A stretch of DNA of 33,592 nt from assembly GCA_947258715.1 (NCBI GenBank), contig CAMYJH010000002.1, positions 1-33,592 on the forward strand, in the 5' to 3' direction. The notes under the pieces were generated by a model. That model did no database searches, had not been told where the DNA came from, and saw only the letters and a list, made by a program, of their open reading frames with translations. Of the stretch, positions 14,501 through 23,491 are shown one piece after another; the stretch's first letter is position 1, and each line of letters starts with the position of its first letter. This DNA is from an uncultured Gammaproteobacteria bacterium (GTDB lineage Bacteria; Pseudomonadota; Gammaproteobacteria; HK1). A program made the translations under genes and the position numbers.

Positions 14501-14847
14501 TTCTCTCCCCTTCTCCTTGGACAGCCATTGGAACACAAGTGCTTCAAGCGACGAAGTGAGCCTTCAGGTTCGAACTCGAGCGCTGCCTGCACTGTGGCGA
14601 GCCGGTGATGGTCGTTGCCAGTATTTCAGGCCGGGTGGTAATCAAGCGGATCCTCAATTATTTAGACCGACGCGCCCGGCAACAGCCGCTACAACCCGAC
14701 CGTGTCGGCGTAGAACATGGGTAGGGGTCGCCGTGCTGATGTGCAATGGAAAGGGATTAGTGCTAGGTTTTTCTCGACCAGACCTGCCCATTTGAATGCA
14801 ATGAGGGGTCGGCCCGCCACGAACTCTTACCATCCAGGGGTAGACGT
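14501..14847. other. Gap holding a transposase remnant and the leader of the radical SAM gene
   Basis: Apart from the transposase tail (14560-14724) nothing gene-like is visible. AGGGG at 14836-14840 is the ribosome site of the next gene. Confidence 0.4.
14560..14724 (+). pseudogene. Transposase C-terminal remnant (IS91-like)
   Basis: In this frame the sequence reads LERCLHCGEPVMVVASISGR, then VVIKRILNYLDRRARQQ, and stops at 14722-14724. The C-x-x-C-G-x-x-x motif followed by I..ILN.L is what I recall of the C-terminus of IS91-type transposases. The frame is closed by a stop just upstream (14557), so only the last 50 or so residues remain. The call rests on recall of the motif and would need a search. 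Confidence 0.5.
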
Positions 14848-16659
14848 TTGAGCACCAACTCGGCAAAGCAGTTCCATCTAATTCTGGTCAAACCATCCCA
14901 TTACGATGATGATGGCTACGTGATCCAATGGGCCCGTTCCGCGGTGCCATCCAACACCATGGCCGCCATTTATGGGTTAGCAGTGGACAGTATGGAGCGT
15001 CGCGCGCTGGGGGATAACGTCACTATCGAGGTGACGGCATTGGATGAGACCAATACGCGCATCCGGGTCGACAAACTCGCGCGAATGGTGAAGCGCTCCG
15101 GTGGCCACGGCATGGTGGCGCTTGTGGGGGTACAAACCAATCAATTCCCCCGGGCCGTGGATCTGGCCAAAAAGTTCATGGCCAAGGGCGTGCAAGCTTG
15201 TATCGGCGGATTTCATGTCAGTGGCTGCCTGGCCATGTTGCCCGAAACGCCCCCCGACATTAAGGCCGCTATTGACGACGGCATCTCATTGTTCGCCGGC
15301 GAGGTGGAGGGGCGTTTGGATCAAATCCTTAAGGATGCCTACGCCGGCCGGCTCATGCCGCTCTACAACTTCATGAATGATTTGCCGGAGCTTGAAAACC
15401 AGCCGGTGCCCTATCTGCCCGCCGACGTGATTCACCGCATGTCTTCATCGCGCACCAGTTTTGATGCCGGGCGCGGTTGCCCGTTTCTCTGCAGTTTCTG
15501 CACCATCATTAACGTACAGGGGCGCAAATCACGCTATCGCACTGCCGATGATGTGGAGCGGATCGTTCACTCCAACGTGGAGCAGGGTATCCACAAGTTC
15601 TTCATCACCGATGACAACTTCGCTAGAAACAAGGTCTGGGAGGTGATGTTTGATCGGTTAATCAAGCTTCGCGAAGAAGACGGAATCGACCTGAAACTCA
15701 CCATCCAGGTGGACACGTTGTGTCACAAAATCCCGAACTTTATCGAGAAAGCGGGCAGAGCTGGTGTGGAGAAGGTATTTATTGGTCTGGAAAGCATCAA
15801 CCCGGAATCCCTGAACGGCTCCCGTAAAACCCAAAACAACATCACCGAGTATCGAAAGATGCTGCAGGCCTGGCACGATGTCGGTGCTGTGACCTGTGCC
15901 GGTTACATCCTTGGCTTTCCCGCCGACACTCGCGAGAGCATTTTGCGGGATATCAAGATCATCCAACGGGAGCTACCGGTAGATTGCCTGGAGTTTTTCA
16001 TATTGATACCGCTGCCCGGATCCCAAGATCACAAGGAACTCTGGCAACAAGGTGTGACCATGGACGCGGATATGAATAACTACGATTCCGTTCACGTCAC
16101 CACGGCACATGCGCGGATGTCCGATGAGGAATGGACGGGCATTTACCACGAAGCTTGGGAGGCCTATTACTCCCCCGAGCATGTTGAAACGGTCATGCGC
16201 CGGGCTAGACAGTGGGGCAATTTGGTAGACAAGGTGAAATGGGTAATGTTGTCTTTCCATAGTACGGCCCGGATTGAGCGTTTGCACCCGTTGGACGGTG
16301 GACTGTTGCGGCGCAAAGTGCGAACAGACCGCCGGAGTGGCCTGCCGTTAGAAAATCCCATTGTCTTCCATGCCCGCTACACTTGGGAGGTTCTGTCCAA
16401 AAGCGTGCGGCTCGCGGCGATGTATCTCTCCTATCAACGCCGTTATAGACGGGTGATGGCGGGCCGTTCCGTGGGTCAAGAGCCCGATGTGGCCATGCAG
16501 CCCGCTGCGGAACGCGAATTGGATTCGCTGGAGCTGTTCAATGTGACGCAAGCGGCCCGCTCCGTTGCGGTGAAGATGAAGAAGAAAGCCGAGCGAAAAA
16601 AAGAACGTCGGCCTCCCGGGGCAAAGCCCGAGCAAGTTACCGCGACGCTCGCCGACTGA
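14848..16659 (+). CDS. B12-binding-domain radical SAM protein
   Basis: The 603-aa protein has an N-terminal cobalamin-binding-like domain (about 8-165; KPSHYDDDGYVIQWARS and ACIGGFHVSGCLAMLPETP) and a radical SAM domain (about 203-400). The 4Fe-4S motif is GCPFLCSFC, Cys 211, 215 and 218, followed by FFITDDNFARNK, VEKVFIGLESINPESL and YILGFPADTRESILRD. These enzymes use S-adenosylmethionine to start radical chemistry, often methylations or lipid modifications. The C-terminus is long, basic and Lys/Arg-rich (MKKKAERKKERRPP). TTG at 14848 has AGGGG about 7 bp upstream. No substrate is suggested by the neighbours. The cysteines are intact, so activity is plausible; domain-level identity is firm, specific function is not. 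Confidence 0.88.
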   Translation: MSTNSAKQFHLILVKPSHYDDDGYVIQWARSAVPSNTMAAIYGLAVDSMERRALGDNVTIEVTALDETNTRIRVDKLARMVKRSGGHGMVALVGVQTNQFPRAVDLAKKFMAKGVQACIGGFHVSGCLAMLPETPPDIKAAIDDGISLFAGEVEGRLDQILKDAYAGRLMPLYNFMNDLPELENQPVPYLPADVIHRMSSSRTSFDAGRGCPFLCSFCTIINVQGRKSRYRTADDVERIVHSNVEQGIHKFFITDDNFARNKVWEVMFDRLIKLREEDGIDLKLTIQVDTLCHKIPNFIEKAGRAGVEKVFIGLESINPESLNGSRKTQNNITEYRKMLQAWHDVGAVTCAGYILGFPADTRESILRDIKIIQRELPVDCLEFFILIPLPGSQDHKELWQQGVTMDADMNNYDSVHVTTAHARMSDEEWTGIYHEAWEAYYSPEHVETVMRRARQWGNLVDKVKWVMLSFHSTARIERLHPLDGGLLRRKVRTDRRSGLPLENPIVFHARYTWEVLSKSVRLAAMYLSYQRRYRRVMAGRSVGQEPDVAMQPAAERELDSLELFNVTQAARSVAVKMKKKAERKKERRPPGAKPEQVTATLAD

Positions 16660-16722
16660 CGCGCGATCGAAGCTCGATCAAGTCGCTGTCGCGAGGCGGT
16701 GTTACAGATCTCGGAAAAGAAA

Positions 16723-16830
16723 GGGGACATTCAGAGTTCGTAAGCTATTGATTTTCAATTTTGCGTTTGCGATTGCTGTCCTACGTCCAGCGAGCAGAAA
16801 ATCAATAGCTTACGAACTCTGAATGTCCCC
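16723..16830. repeat. 108-bp inverted-repeat element, copy 3 (inverted centre)
   Basis: Arms as in copy 1 (GGGGACATTCAGAGTTCG to its reverse complement ending at 16830). The centre is the reverse complement of that in copies 1 and 2 (CTCGCTGGACGTAGGAC when flipped), so this copy lies in the opposite orientation. Confidence 0.9.
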
Positions 16831-16977
16831 CTTCTCCCTTGGAAACGACTGTTCACGACCCAATGCAGCCTTTCGGGACTCGTTATCCCCAACATCCGGT
16901 GTGGGATACGAATCGGAATGACGAATTTAAAGCGCGTCAAGTTAAACTAATGGACTGGCCGGGATGGAGCAGTACAA

Positions 16978-19900
16978 ATGTCCGACCGCGTCAATCGATG
17001 GTTAGAGGGGATTGGTCTCGGCGAATACACGGCCACGTTCGCGGAAAATGCAATCGATGAGGATGTGTTGCCCGACCTCACCGAGGCTGACTTGGAGAAG
17101 GTCGGAGTCAAGCTCGGTCATCGAAAGAAGCTCCTCAAAGCGATAGCAGCGCTGGCGGGCGAGAATCCGCCAGCTTCAGTTCGGGCTTCCAGCGAGCCCA
17201 CTTCAAAAGCCCATGAGCCAGACGAGAGCCTGGCGGCATGGGAGCGACACCCCGGTGAGCGAAAGCCGGTCACCATGCTCTTTGCCGACGTCACCGGCTC
17301 CACGGCGCTGACTGAGAAGCTCGATGCGGAGGAAACCCACGACCTGCTCTATGGCGCGGCACAGCGCATGTGTGAAGCAGTGGAGAGCAACCGGGGGACG
17401 ATTTGCCGCTTCATGGGCGATGGAGTGATGGCGATGTTTGGCGCTCCGGTGGCGAGCGAGCAGCATGCGGTTGATGCCTGTGAAGCAGCCCTCGAGATGC
17501 AGCACGCGATCCGTGATTATGCGGGCGACGTCAAGGCAGGTCACGGGAGCCGATTACAGATCCGCGTCGGGCTTCATTCCGGCGAAGTCGTCGTCCTCAC
17601 TGTGGGCGAAGGCGACAAGGCCGAGTATGACGCTTCAGGTCCGACGGTGCCCATTGCGGCACGCATGGAACAAGTGGCACAACCCGGGGAAGTTTATCTC
17701 ACTGCCGCTACCCACTCGCTCGCTGCGCACAGAATCGAGACCGACGCGCTCGAGCCCGTGTCGGTCAAGGGTATCTCCGAGCCTGTCCCGGTCTTCGCGC
17801 TTCGCCGGGTAAGGTCTGCCGAGGAGGCGCGACGCGACAAAGCACGGACACCGTTCGTAGGCCGGCGTGCGGACCTCAACCAGTTCCGAGGCGTGCTGGA
17901 GGCGTGTATCGAGGAAGGCCATGGACAAACCTTTTACGTTCGCGGTGAGCCCGGCATCGGCAAAACACGACTGGTCGAGGAATTCGCGGTCATCGCTGCG
18001 GCGAAAGGCGTTTCAAGTCACCGTGGCCTGGTGCTGCCTTTCGGTGTCCGGAAAGGCCAGGATGCCATCCGTTCTCTGGTCAGGAGTCTGCTCGGCATCG
18101 CGGTGGAAAGCAGCAAGGCTGAGCGAGAACGGACAGCGGGCATAGCACTCGACGATGGCCGCCTCGGGCCCGACCAGGCGGTCTTCCTCAACGACCTGCT
18201 GGACCTCCCCCAGCCCACAGAGCTACGGGCACTTTACGACGCCATGGATAACACCACGCGCAATGAGGGCAAGCGAGCGGTGGTGTCGACCCTGGTGACC
18301 GTAACCAGCAGCCGCCGGCCGGCGCTCGTCATCGTTGAGGACGTCCACTGGGCCGACGCCATCACCCTGGCGCACCTGACCGCTCTGACGAGGACGGTGG
18401 CCGAGTGTCCGGCGCTGCTGGTGATGACTTCACGCATCGAGGGTGACCCGCTTGACCGGAATTGGCGGAGCCGCAGCGAGGGCAGCCCATTCATCACCAT
18501 CGACCTGGGCCCACTGAGAAAGCAAGACTCCATTGCGCTCATCTCCGAGTTTATCGATGCCTCCGATCCTTTGGCCGAGAGTTGTCTTGAACGGGCAGCC
18601 GGCAATCCGTTGTTTTTGGAGCAGCTCCTGCGCACCGCGCAAGAGGGATCGGCCGCGACTCTGCCGGATTCGATCCAGAGTCTGGTGCTGGCACGGATGG
18701 ATCGACTCCAACCCGACGACAAGAAAGCGCTGCAGGCGGCCGCTGTCATCGGGCAGCGTTTTAACGCCGACGCGCTCGGTCATCTCATTGGGACAAGCAA
18801 CTACGACTGCGGTGAATTGGCTAACCACAACCTGATACGGCCTGAAGGGGACGGTTATCTGTTTGCCCACGCCCTCATTCAAGAGGGCATATATGGCTCA
18901 CTTCTCAAGCATCAACGTCACGAGCTACACCGGAGGGCGGCCGACTGGTATGCAGGCGATGATGCCGTACTGCACGCCGAACATCTGGCGAGCGCCGATG
19001 ATACCAATGCACCACGAGCTTTTCTCGGGGCCGCTCGCGAACAGAGCAAGCAGTACCGCTTTGAGCGGGCACTCGAGTTGACGGCACGCGGTCTGGCGCT
19101 TGCAACAGAGCAATCAGACCAACACAGCCTGCGCTGCCTGAAGGGTGAGCTGCTACGCGACCTCGCGGACATTCAATCTTCGATATCCGCTTATCAGGCG
19201 GCTCTCGAGAACGCGGCTGACGATGTGCAGCGCTGTGAGGCGTGGATGGGAATTGCCGCCGGCATGCGGGTGACGACCGATTACGAGGCAGCTCTGGCGC
19301 TGCTTGAAAAGGCCGAGATCGCGGCGACGAATCATCACCTCACACCCAACTTGGCGCGACTCCACCATTTACGGGGCAACTTATGCTTTCCCCTGGGACG
19401 AGCAGAAGATTGCCGTAGCGAACATCTCCTTGCGCTTAAGTTTGCCGAGCAATGCCACTCTGCCGAGGATCAGGCACAAGCGCTCGGTGGGCTGGGGGAT
19501 GCAGAGTATGCCCGGGGTCGGATGATAACAGCGCACGGCTATTACAGTCGCTGCATCGAGCTCTCGCGTAAACACGGGTTCGGCCGCATCGAAGTGGCCC
19601 ATATTGGCCAACGCGGCTTCACTCGCCTGTACTCGGGCGATTGGCGCGGCGCAAAGGCTGAAGGCGTTGCGGCGGTTGAAGCGGCCACCAGGGTCGGTGA
19701 CCGCCGCGTTGAAATGAACGCTAGGGGGTGTGTACTCCACTCAGCCTTTGACTTGGGTGAGTACGACCTGCTTGAAGCATATGCAGAGCGGCAACTGGCC
19801 CTGGCCCAAACGCTTGGCGCCCGCACGTGGGAACCCTTTGCGCTCGTGTGGAAGTCCATAGTTCTGGGAGCCAAGGGGCGTCAGTCCGAGGCTCGAGAAC

Positions 19901-20343
19901 TGTTGATGCAGGCGGCCTCCATGACTCGCGAGGTAGGCCGTGCCTTTAATGCGGGTCGGGTATTCGGTGCTTTGGCTTGGGTGATGGCCAGCGACGCTGA
20001 GATTCGGGAAGCTGCGTTAGACGAAGGAGAAGCGGCTCTCCGAAAAGGCTCCATCAGTCATAACCATTTCTGGTTCTATCGCTTCGCAATGGATGCACTA
20101 CTCACCGCTAAGGACTGGGCTCGGGTCGAGAGATACGCTGCCGCGCTCGAAGACTTCACCCGCGATGAACCATTAGGGTGGACTGACTTCTACATCGCAC
20201 GCGGTCGGGCGCTCGCTGCCTTTGGCCGAGGCGGGCGTGACCAAAGCACTATGGACGAACTGCGGCGATTGCGCGATGAAGCTGAACGTCTGGGGCTGAA
20301 GGTCGCCATTCAGGCGCTGGAGAAAGCGCTCGCCTCGACGTGA
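16978..20343 (+). CDS. SAM-domain / class III cyclase / AAA ATPase / TPR signalling protein
   Basis: The 1121-aa protein has a sterile alpha motif domain (residues 1-60, WLEGIGLGEYTATFAENAID), a class III cyclase domain (94-275), an AAA/STAND-type ATPase (290-620; P-loop GEPGIGKT at 323-330, Walker-B-like ALVIVEDVHWAD) and a TPR C-terminus (650-1120). Metal-site aspartates of the cyclase are in LFADVTGSTAL and FMGDGVMAMF. In the third motif, however, it reads GPTVPIAARME, with Pro where the transition-state Asn normally stands, so catalysis may be altered or lost. GGAG lies about 8 bp before the ATG. It stands alone and is cytoplasmic, with no membrane helix. The cue and output are unknown. 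Confidence 0.9.
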   Translation: MSDRVNRWLEGIGLGEYTATFAENAIDEDVLPDLTEADLEKVGVKLGHRKKLLKAIAALAGENPPASVRASSEPTSKAHEPDESLAAWERHPGERKPVTMLFADVTGSTALTEKLDAEETHDLLYGAAQRMCEAVESNRGTICRFMGDGVMAMFGAPVASEQHAVDACEAALEMQHAIRDYAGDVKAGHGSRLQIRVGLHSGEVVVLTVGEGDKAEYDASGPTVPIAARMEQVAQPGEVYLTAATHSLAAHRIETDALEPVSVKGISEPVPVFALRRVRSAEEARRDKARTPFVGRRADLNQFRGVLEACIEEGHGQTFYVRGEPGIGKTRLVEEFAVIAAAKGVSSHRGLVLPFGVRKGQDAIRSLVRSLLGIAVESSKAERERTAGIALDDGRLGPDQAVFLNDLLDLPQPTELRALYDAMDNTTRNEGKRAVVSTLVTVTSSRRPALVIVEDVHWADAITLAHLTALTRTVAECPALLVMTSRIEGDPLDRNWRSRSEGSPFITIDLGPLRKQDSIALISEFIDASDPLAESCLERAAGNPLFLEQLLRTAQEGSAATLPDSIQSLVLARMDRLQPDDKKALQAAAVIGQRFNADALGHLIGTSNYDCGELANHNLIRPEGDGYLFAHALIQEGIYGSLLKHQRHELHRRAADWYAGDDAVLHAEHLASADDTNAPRAFLGAAREQSKQYRFERALELTARGLALATEQSDQHSLRCLKGELLRDLADIQSSISAYQAALENAADDVQRCEAWMGIAAGMRVTTDYEAALALLEKAEIAATNHHLTPNLARLHHLRGNLCFPLGRAEDCRSEHLLALKFAEQCHSAEDQAQALGGLGDAEYARGRMITAHGYYSRCIELSRKHGFGRIEVAHIGQRGFTRLYSGDWRGAKAEGVAAVEAATRVGDRRVEMNARGCVLHSAFDLGEYDLLEAYAERQLALAQTLGARTWEPFALVWKSIVLGAKGRQSEARELLMQAASMTREVGRAFNAGRVFGALAWVMASDAEIREAALDEGEAALRKGSISHNHFWFYRFAMDALLTAKDWARVERYAAALEDFTRDEPLGWTDFYIARGRALAAFGRGGRDQSTMDELRRLRDEAERLGLKVAIQALEKALAST

Positions 20344-20958
20344 GTGGTATTCTTCGGTTTCCTGTCTGGAAGCGGACGTCGAAACATCCGGTTTTCCCAC
20401 GCAACGACTGGCTGCTCATGGTCGTTTCCCGCCTCATACGCTGCAGCATCACGGCGTGCAGCCGCAAGGCGCGGTGAACGGCAAAAACCGACCCAAACCG
20501 GTCAAAACCTCTCTCTGAGCGACGTTGGCTGTTCAACGGCCAACGCGGTCACTATCTGGGGATTTAACCCAGTAGCGCAAAAGTTCAGGAAGGCAGTCTC
20601 CTGGTAGCCATTTGCAGTCATGGTGGGCTAGCGGAAACTGCTACAGAAACGGCTGCTCACCTGCCGCAAGGCGCCTTTAGCTCGCCGCCAGTCAGGTCCT
20701 TCCGTAACATCTGCTAAAGCGCCCCAGCTCGTGTGAGGTCGTCTTTGCGCGGGTCAGCGCTTCTTTTCCGCAGTCACTTGGCTCATCGTCAGCTAGGCTG
20801 CAAGTTGGAGCGCTGAGGACGCACCGGCATGACAGCACTCGAGGTCATTGTCGGGGTAGCTGTTATCCAGGCCGAACTTTTGTTGTTCGGAGAAATGCAC
20901 TAGGCTCTCTCGTCGGTTGGTCAACCGCCGAATGTAAAACCAAACTGCGGGGACAGGA
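20344..20958. other. 615-bp gap before the DUF1538 operon
   Basis: There is no normal-sized gene here. Around 20480-20510 AAAAACCGACCCAAACCGGT resembles the dispersed intergenic repeats seen elsewhere in the window. A 24-codon frame at 20829 is listed separately. The promoter for the DUF1538 operon should lie in the last 150 bp, but no strong hexamer pair was seen. Confidence 0.4.
20829..20903 (+). CDS. Possible very small hydrophobic protein (24 aa)
   Basis: ATG at 20829 opens a 24-codon frame (TALEVIVGVAVIQAELLLFG in the middle), hydrophobic enough for one membrane helix. A GAGGA sequence lies about 9-10 bp upstream. It sits 55 bp before the DUF1538 gene in the same direction and could be a leader peptide or small membrane partner. 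It could equally be chance; there is no homology evidence. Confidence 0.25.
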   Translation: MTALEVIVGVAVIQAELLLFGEMH

Positions 20959-22746
20959 ATGGCACAAATACCATTCTCGGACTATTTGAGCGCGCGCCGC
21001 GCCCTGAAAAACGAGGTCAGCGTCAATCTTCTCACGAAGTTGCCGGACTTCGATGCCGACGGCAAACCGATCCCGGTGGAGTGGGCGCCGATGCGGTTTA
21101 CGACCACCGAGGTGCTGCGGCTGATCCAGCCTTATGTCTCCACCCGCTTCATGGATCAGGTCCGGGCGGTCGTGCCGCTGGCCCTGTACCTGGCCCTTTT
21201 CCAGCTGCTGATCCTGAACCAGGTCGTGAAGGATTCGTTGCTGATCACGGGCGGCCTGTTCGCCGTGATCATAGGTCTCATGATCTTCATGGAGGGGCTC
21301 GCCCGCGGCCTGATGCCCTTCGGCGAGATCATCGGCAGTACGCTGCCGCGCAAGTCGCCGTTGCCCGTGGTCCTGTTCATCACGCTGCTCCTCGGTATCG
21401 GCGTCACCTTCGCCGAGCCGGCAATCGGAGCCCTGCAGGCAGCGGGACAGAACATCTCGGTAGAGCGTGCGCCGTATCTGTATGCCCTGCTCAACGACTG
21501 GGCCGGTACGCTGGTGCTGGTGGTGGGCGCGAGTGTAGGTCTGGCCGCGGTACTCGGCACCGTGCGCTTCCTTTACGGCTGGAGTCTGAAGCCACTCATC
21601 TATCTCGCGTTAGCACCCGTATTGGCGTTGACGGTCTACTGCGCTAACGACCCGGATCTTCGCAATACTCTGGGGCTGGCCTGGGACGCAGGCGCCGTGA
21701 CGACGGGACCTGTGACGGTTCCGTTGGTTTTGTCTCTCGGCATCGGCATCGCTGCGGCCGCCGGCAAGAGCGACTCGGGGCTGTCCGGCTTCGGCATCGT
21801 CACGCTTGCCTCTTTGTTCCCCATCCTCGGCGTGATGTTGCTGACGGTCTATGTGGCGAGCACCGTGACGCCGGCCGAGATTATCGAAGCCGCGCGGCTC
21901 GCGGCCAGTACCGCTCAGGACGTGCAGCTGCCCTGGTACGAGCGCAGCCCCGGTGCGGAGATCGTCCTGGGAATTCGGGCCATCCTGCCACTCGTAATCT
22001 TCCTGTTTCTCGTGCTCAAAGTGGTACTCCGTGATCGTCTGCCCAACACGGGCGAGATCCTCTACGGCATCGGGCTCACGATCATCGGCATGTGCATTTT
22101 CAATGTCGGTCTCACCTATGGGCTGTCGAAGCTCGGCGGGAATGCAGGCGGCATGGTACCGGCGGCCTTCATGGAGATCGGTGGCATCGCAAATTCACCC
22201 ATGTACGTCTATGGGGTCGGCCTGGTCATTGCGCTGGCCTTCGCCTGGTTTCTGGGTTTCGGCGCAACCGTCGCAGAACCTGCACTGAACGCACTGGGCG
22301 TCACTGCAGAGGAGCTGACCGAGGGCGTGTTCAAGAAGAAAACCTTGATTAACGCCGTGTCTGTCGGCGTCGCATGCGGTATCGCCCTCGGGCTTGCCAA
22401 GCTGATCTTCGACCTGCCCCTGGTGTGGCTGATCATTCCCGGCTACCTCGCCGCCATCGTGCTGACGATGTTTTCCAGCGAGACCTTCGTCAACGTCGCC
22501 TGGGACTCGGCGGGCGTCACGACGGGGCCGATCACGGTTCCCCTGGTGCTCGCGATGGGGATCGGGTTCGGCAACGCGACGAATGCCGTAGAGGGTTTCG
22601 GTATTCTGTGCATGGCGTCGATCGGGCCTATCATCACCGTGATGATCACCGGTCTGTGGGCACGATTCCAAGCGAATCGCCAGGTGCGAGCTGCGAAGCA
22701 TGAGACAGTGATTTCGAAAGAACGAGAGGTGCAGGCAATCCTATGA
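20959..22746 (+). CDS. DUF1538 family membrane protein with two repeats
   Basis: The 595-aa inner-membrane protein has about 14 hydrophobic segments arranged as two copies of a DUF1538 unit. The repeat is plain: TFAEPAIGALQAAG and TVAEPALNALGVTA, then AWDAGAVTTGPVTVPLVLSL and AWDSAGVTTGPITVPLVLAM. Such internal duplication is typical of secondary transporters; the substrate is unknown. The N-terminal 70 residues are cytoplasmic. It is the first gene of an operon: its stop overlaps the start of the first PII-like gene by four bases (ATGA). The coupling to two PII-like proteins suggests a transport activity gated by nucleotides or small ligands. Ribosome site GGGGAC-AGGA precedes the ATG. Confidence 0.88.
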   Translation: MAQIPFSDYLSARRALKNEVSVNLLTKLPDFDADGKPIPVEWAPMRFTTTEVLRLIQPYVSTRFMDQVRAVVPLALYLALFQLLILNQVVKDSLLITGGLFAVIIGLMIFMEGLARGLMPFGEIIGSTLPRKSPLPVVLFITLLLGIGVTFAEPAIGALQAAGQNISVERAPYLYALLNDWAGTLVLVVGASVGLAAVLGTVRFLYGWSLKPLIYLALAPVLALTVYCANDPDLRNTLGLAWDAGAVTTGPVTVPLVLSLGIGIAAAAGKSDSGLSGFGIVTLASLFPILGVMLLTVYVASTVTPAEIIEAARLAASTAQDVQLPWYERSPGAEIVLGIRAILPLVIFLFLVLKVVLRDRLPNTGEILYGIGLTIIGMCIFNVGLTYGLSKLGGNAGGMVPAAFMEIGGIANSPMYVYGVGLVIALAFAWFLGFGATVAEPALNALGVTAEELTEGVFKKKTLINAVSVGVACGIALGLAKLIFDLPLVWLIIPGYLAAIVLTMFSSETFVNVAWDSAGVTTGPITVPLVLAMGIGFGNATNAVEGFGILCMASIGPIITVMITGLWARFQANRQVRAAKHETVISKEREVQAIL

Positions 22747-23105
22747 GCGAGATCATCTACCTGACCGATGTAGCCGTCATCACCTGCATCGTCGACAAAG
22801 AACGGACGGACGCCGTGCTGCTCGCGGCGCGCGACGTGGGCGCACGCGGCGCCATCGTACACACCGCCAAGAGCTGGGGCACTCGCGAGCGACTGGGAGT
22901 CTGGGGCGTCGCGGTAGAAACCGAGAAAGACGTTATCAACTTCATGGTGTCTTCCGACCAGCAGGACCTGATTTTCGACGCCATTTACCTGGCAGCCGAT
23001 CTCAATGCCCCCGGCCGTGGCGTCATGTTCATTAGCCCCGTGGACAGGGCAGCGACGTACGTCCCCGAGGCGCTTCGCAAACGGTTGCACGTGGATCCGG
23101 AATGA
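22743..23105 (+). CDS. PII-like regulatory protein 1 of the DUF1538 operon
   Basis: The 120-aa product has the PII/GlnB-like ferredoxin fold. It starts with VAVITCIVDKERTDAVLLAA (first strand and helix), then GARGAIVHTAKSWGTRERLG, where the flexible T-loop would be, and VINFMVSSDQQDLIFDAIYL (second half). It ends APGRGVMFISPVDRAATYVP in place of the usual G.GKIFV..V. B-loop region. The uridylylated Tyr of GlnB is not evident. PII-like proteins are trimers that bind nucleotides and dock onto transporters or enzymes; docking on the DUF1538 protein is the natural inference. It overlaps the gene on each side by four bases (ATGA), so the three are made in proportion. Confidence 0.82.
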   Translation: MSEIIYLTDVAVITCIVDKERTDAVLLAARDVGARGAIVHTAKSWGTRERLGVWGVAVETEKDVINFMVSSDQQDLIFDAIYLAADLNAPGRGVMFISPVDRAATYVPEALRKRLHVDPE

Positions 23106-23491
23106 GCACCGCGCCCTATTCGGCTCGCCGAAGGTCGGACTTCCCGGCTTGCAAAGCCATCTACTGTATCCTGCCCGACGATGGCACAGCCAAGCGCGTG
23201 CTTGTCGAGCTGCGGAAAAGAAAAGGTATCGTCAGGGCCGGTAGCTCGCCCTGTAGAGGTATCGGGGTTCTTGCCGCGGTCAAGACGAAACGCGGCAAGC
23301 TGCCGGCGTCGGACCTGGTCAAGCAGGTTTATGTGCTCTGTGCCGAAGAGCAGGCGGACGAGATCTTCGATTTCATATTCTGGTCGGCACAGGTCGACAA
23401 GCCGGGCCGGGGCGTGATGTGGCAGCAGGCGGTAACCGGCTGCACACCCTATGAACTGCCGGCGGATATCCCCGATGAGGACATTGCTTAG
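23102..23491 (+). CDS. PII-like regulatory protein 2 of the DUF1538 operon
   Basis: The 129-aa product is a diverged relative of the preceding one. It has CKAIYCILPDDGTAKRVLVE (first strand and helix), KGIVRAGSSPCRGIGVLAAV in the T-loop region, VKQVYVLCAEEQADEIFDFI (second half) and QVDKPGRGVMWQQAVTGCTP, sharing the PGRGVM motif with its neighbour. It is cysteine-richer (five Cys) than a usual PII protein. Its start overlaps the stop of the first PII-like gene (ATGA). Two different PII-like subunits could form a mixed trimer or answer to two signals. Family placement is by pattern and context, so slightly less sure than for the first protein. Confidence 0.75.
   Translation: MSTAPYSARRRSDFPACKAIYCILPDDGTAKRVLVELRKRKGIVRAGSSPCRGIGVLAAVKTKRGKLPASDLVKQVYVLCAEEQADEIFDFIFWSAQVDKPGRGVMWQQAVTGCTPYELPADIPDEDIA

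Noticed and set aside
14517..14795. Plus-strand 92-codon frame before the radical SAM gene
   Set aside because: The transposase-like reading lies in another frame (14560-14724), and this frame has no ribosome site or family resemblance.
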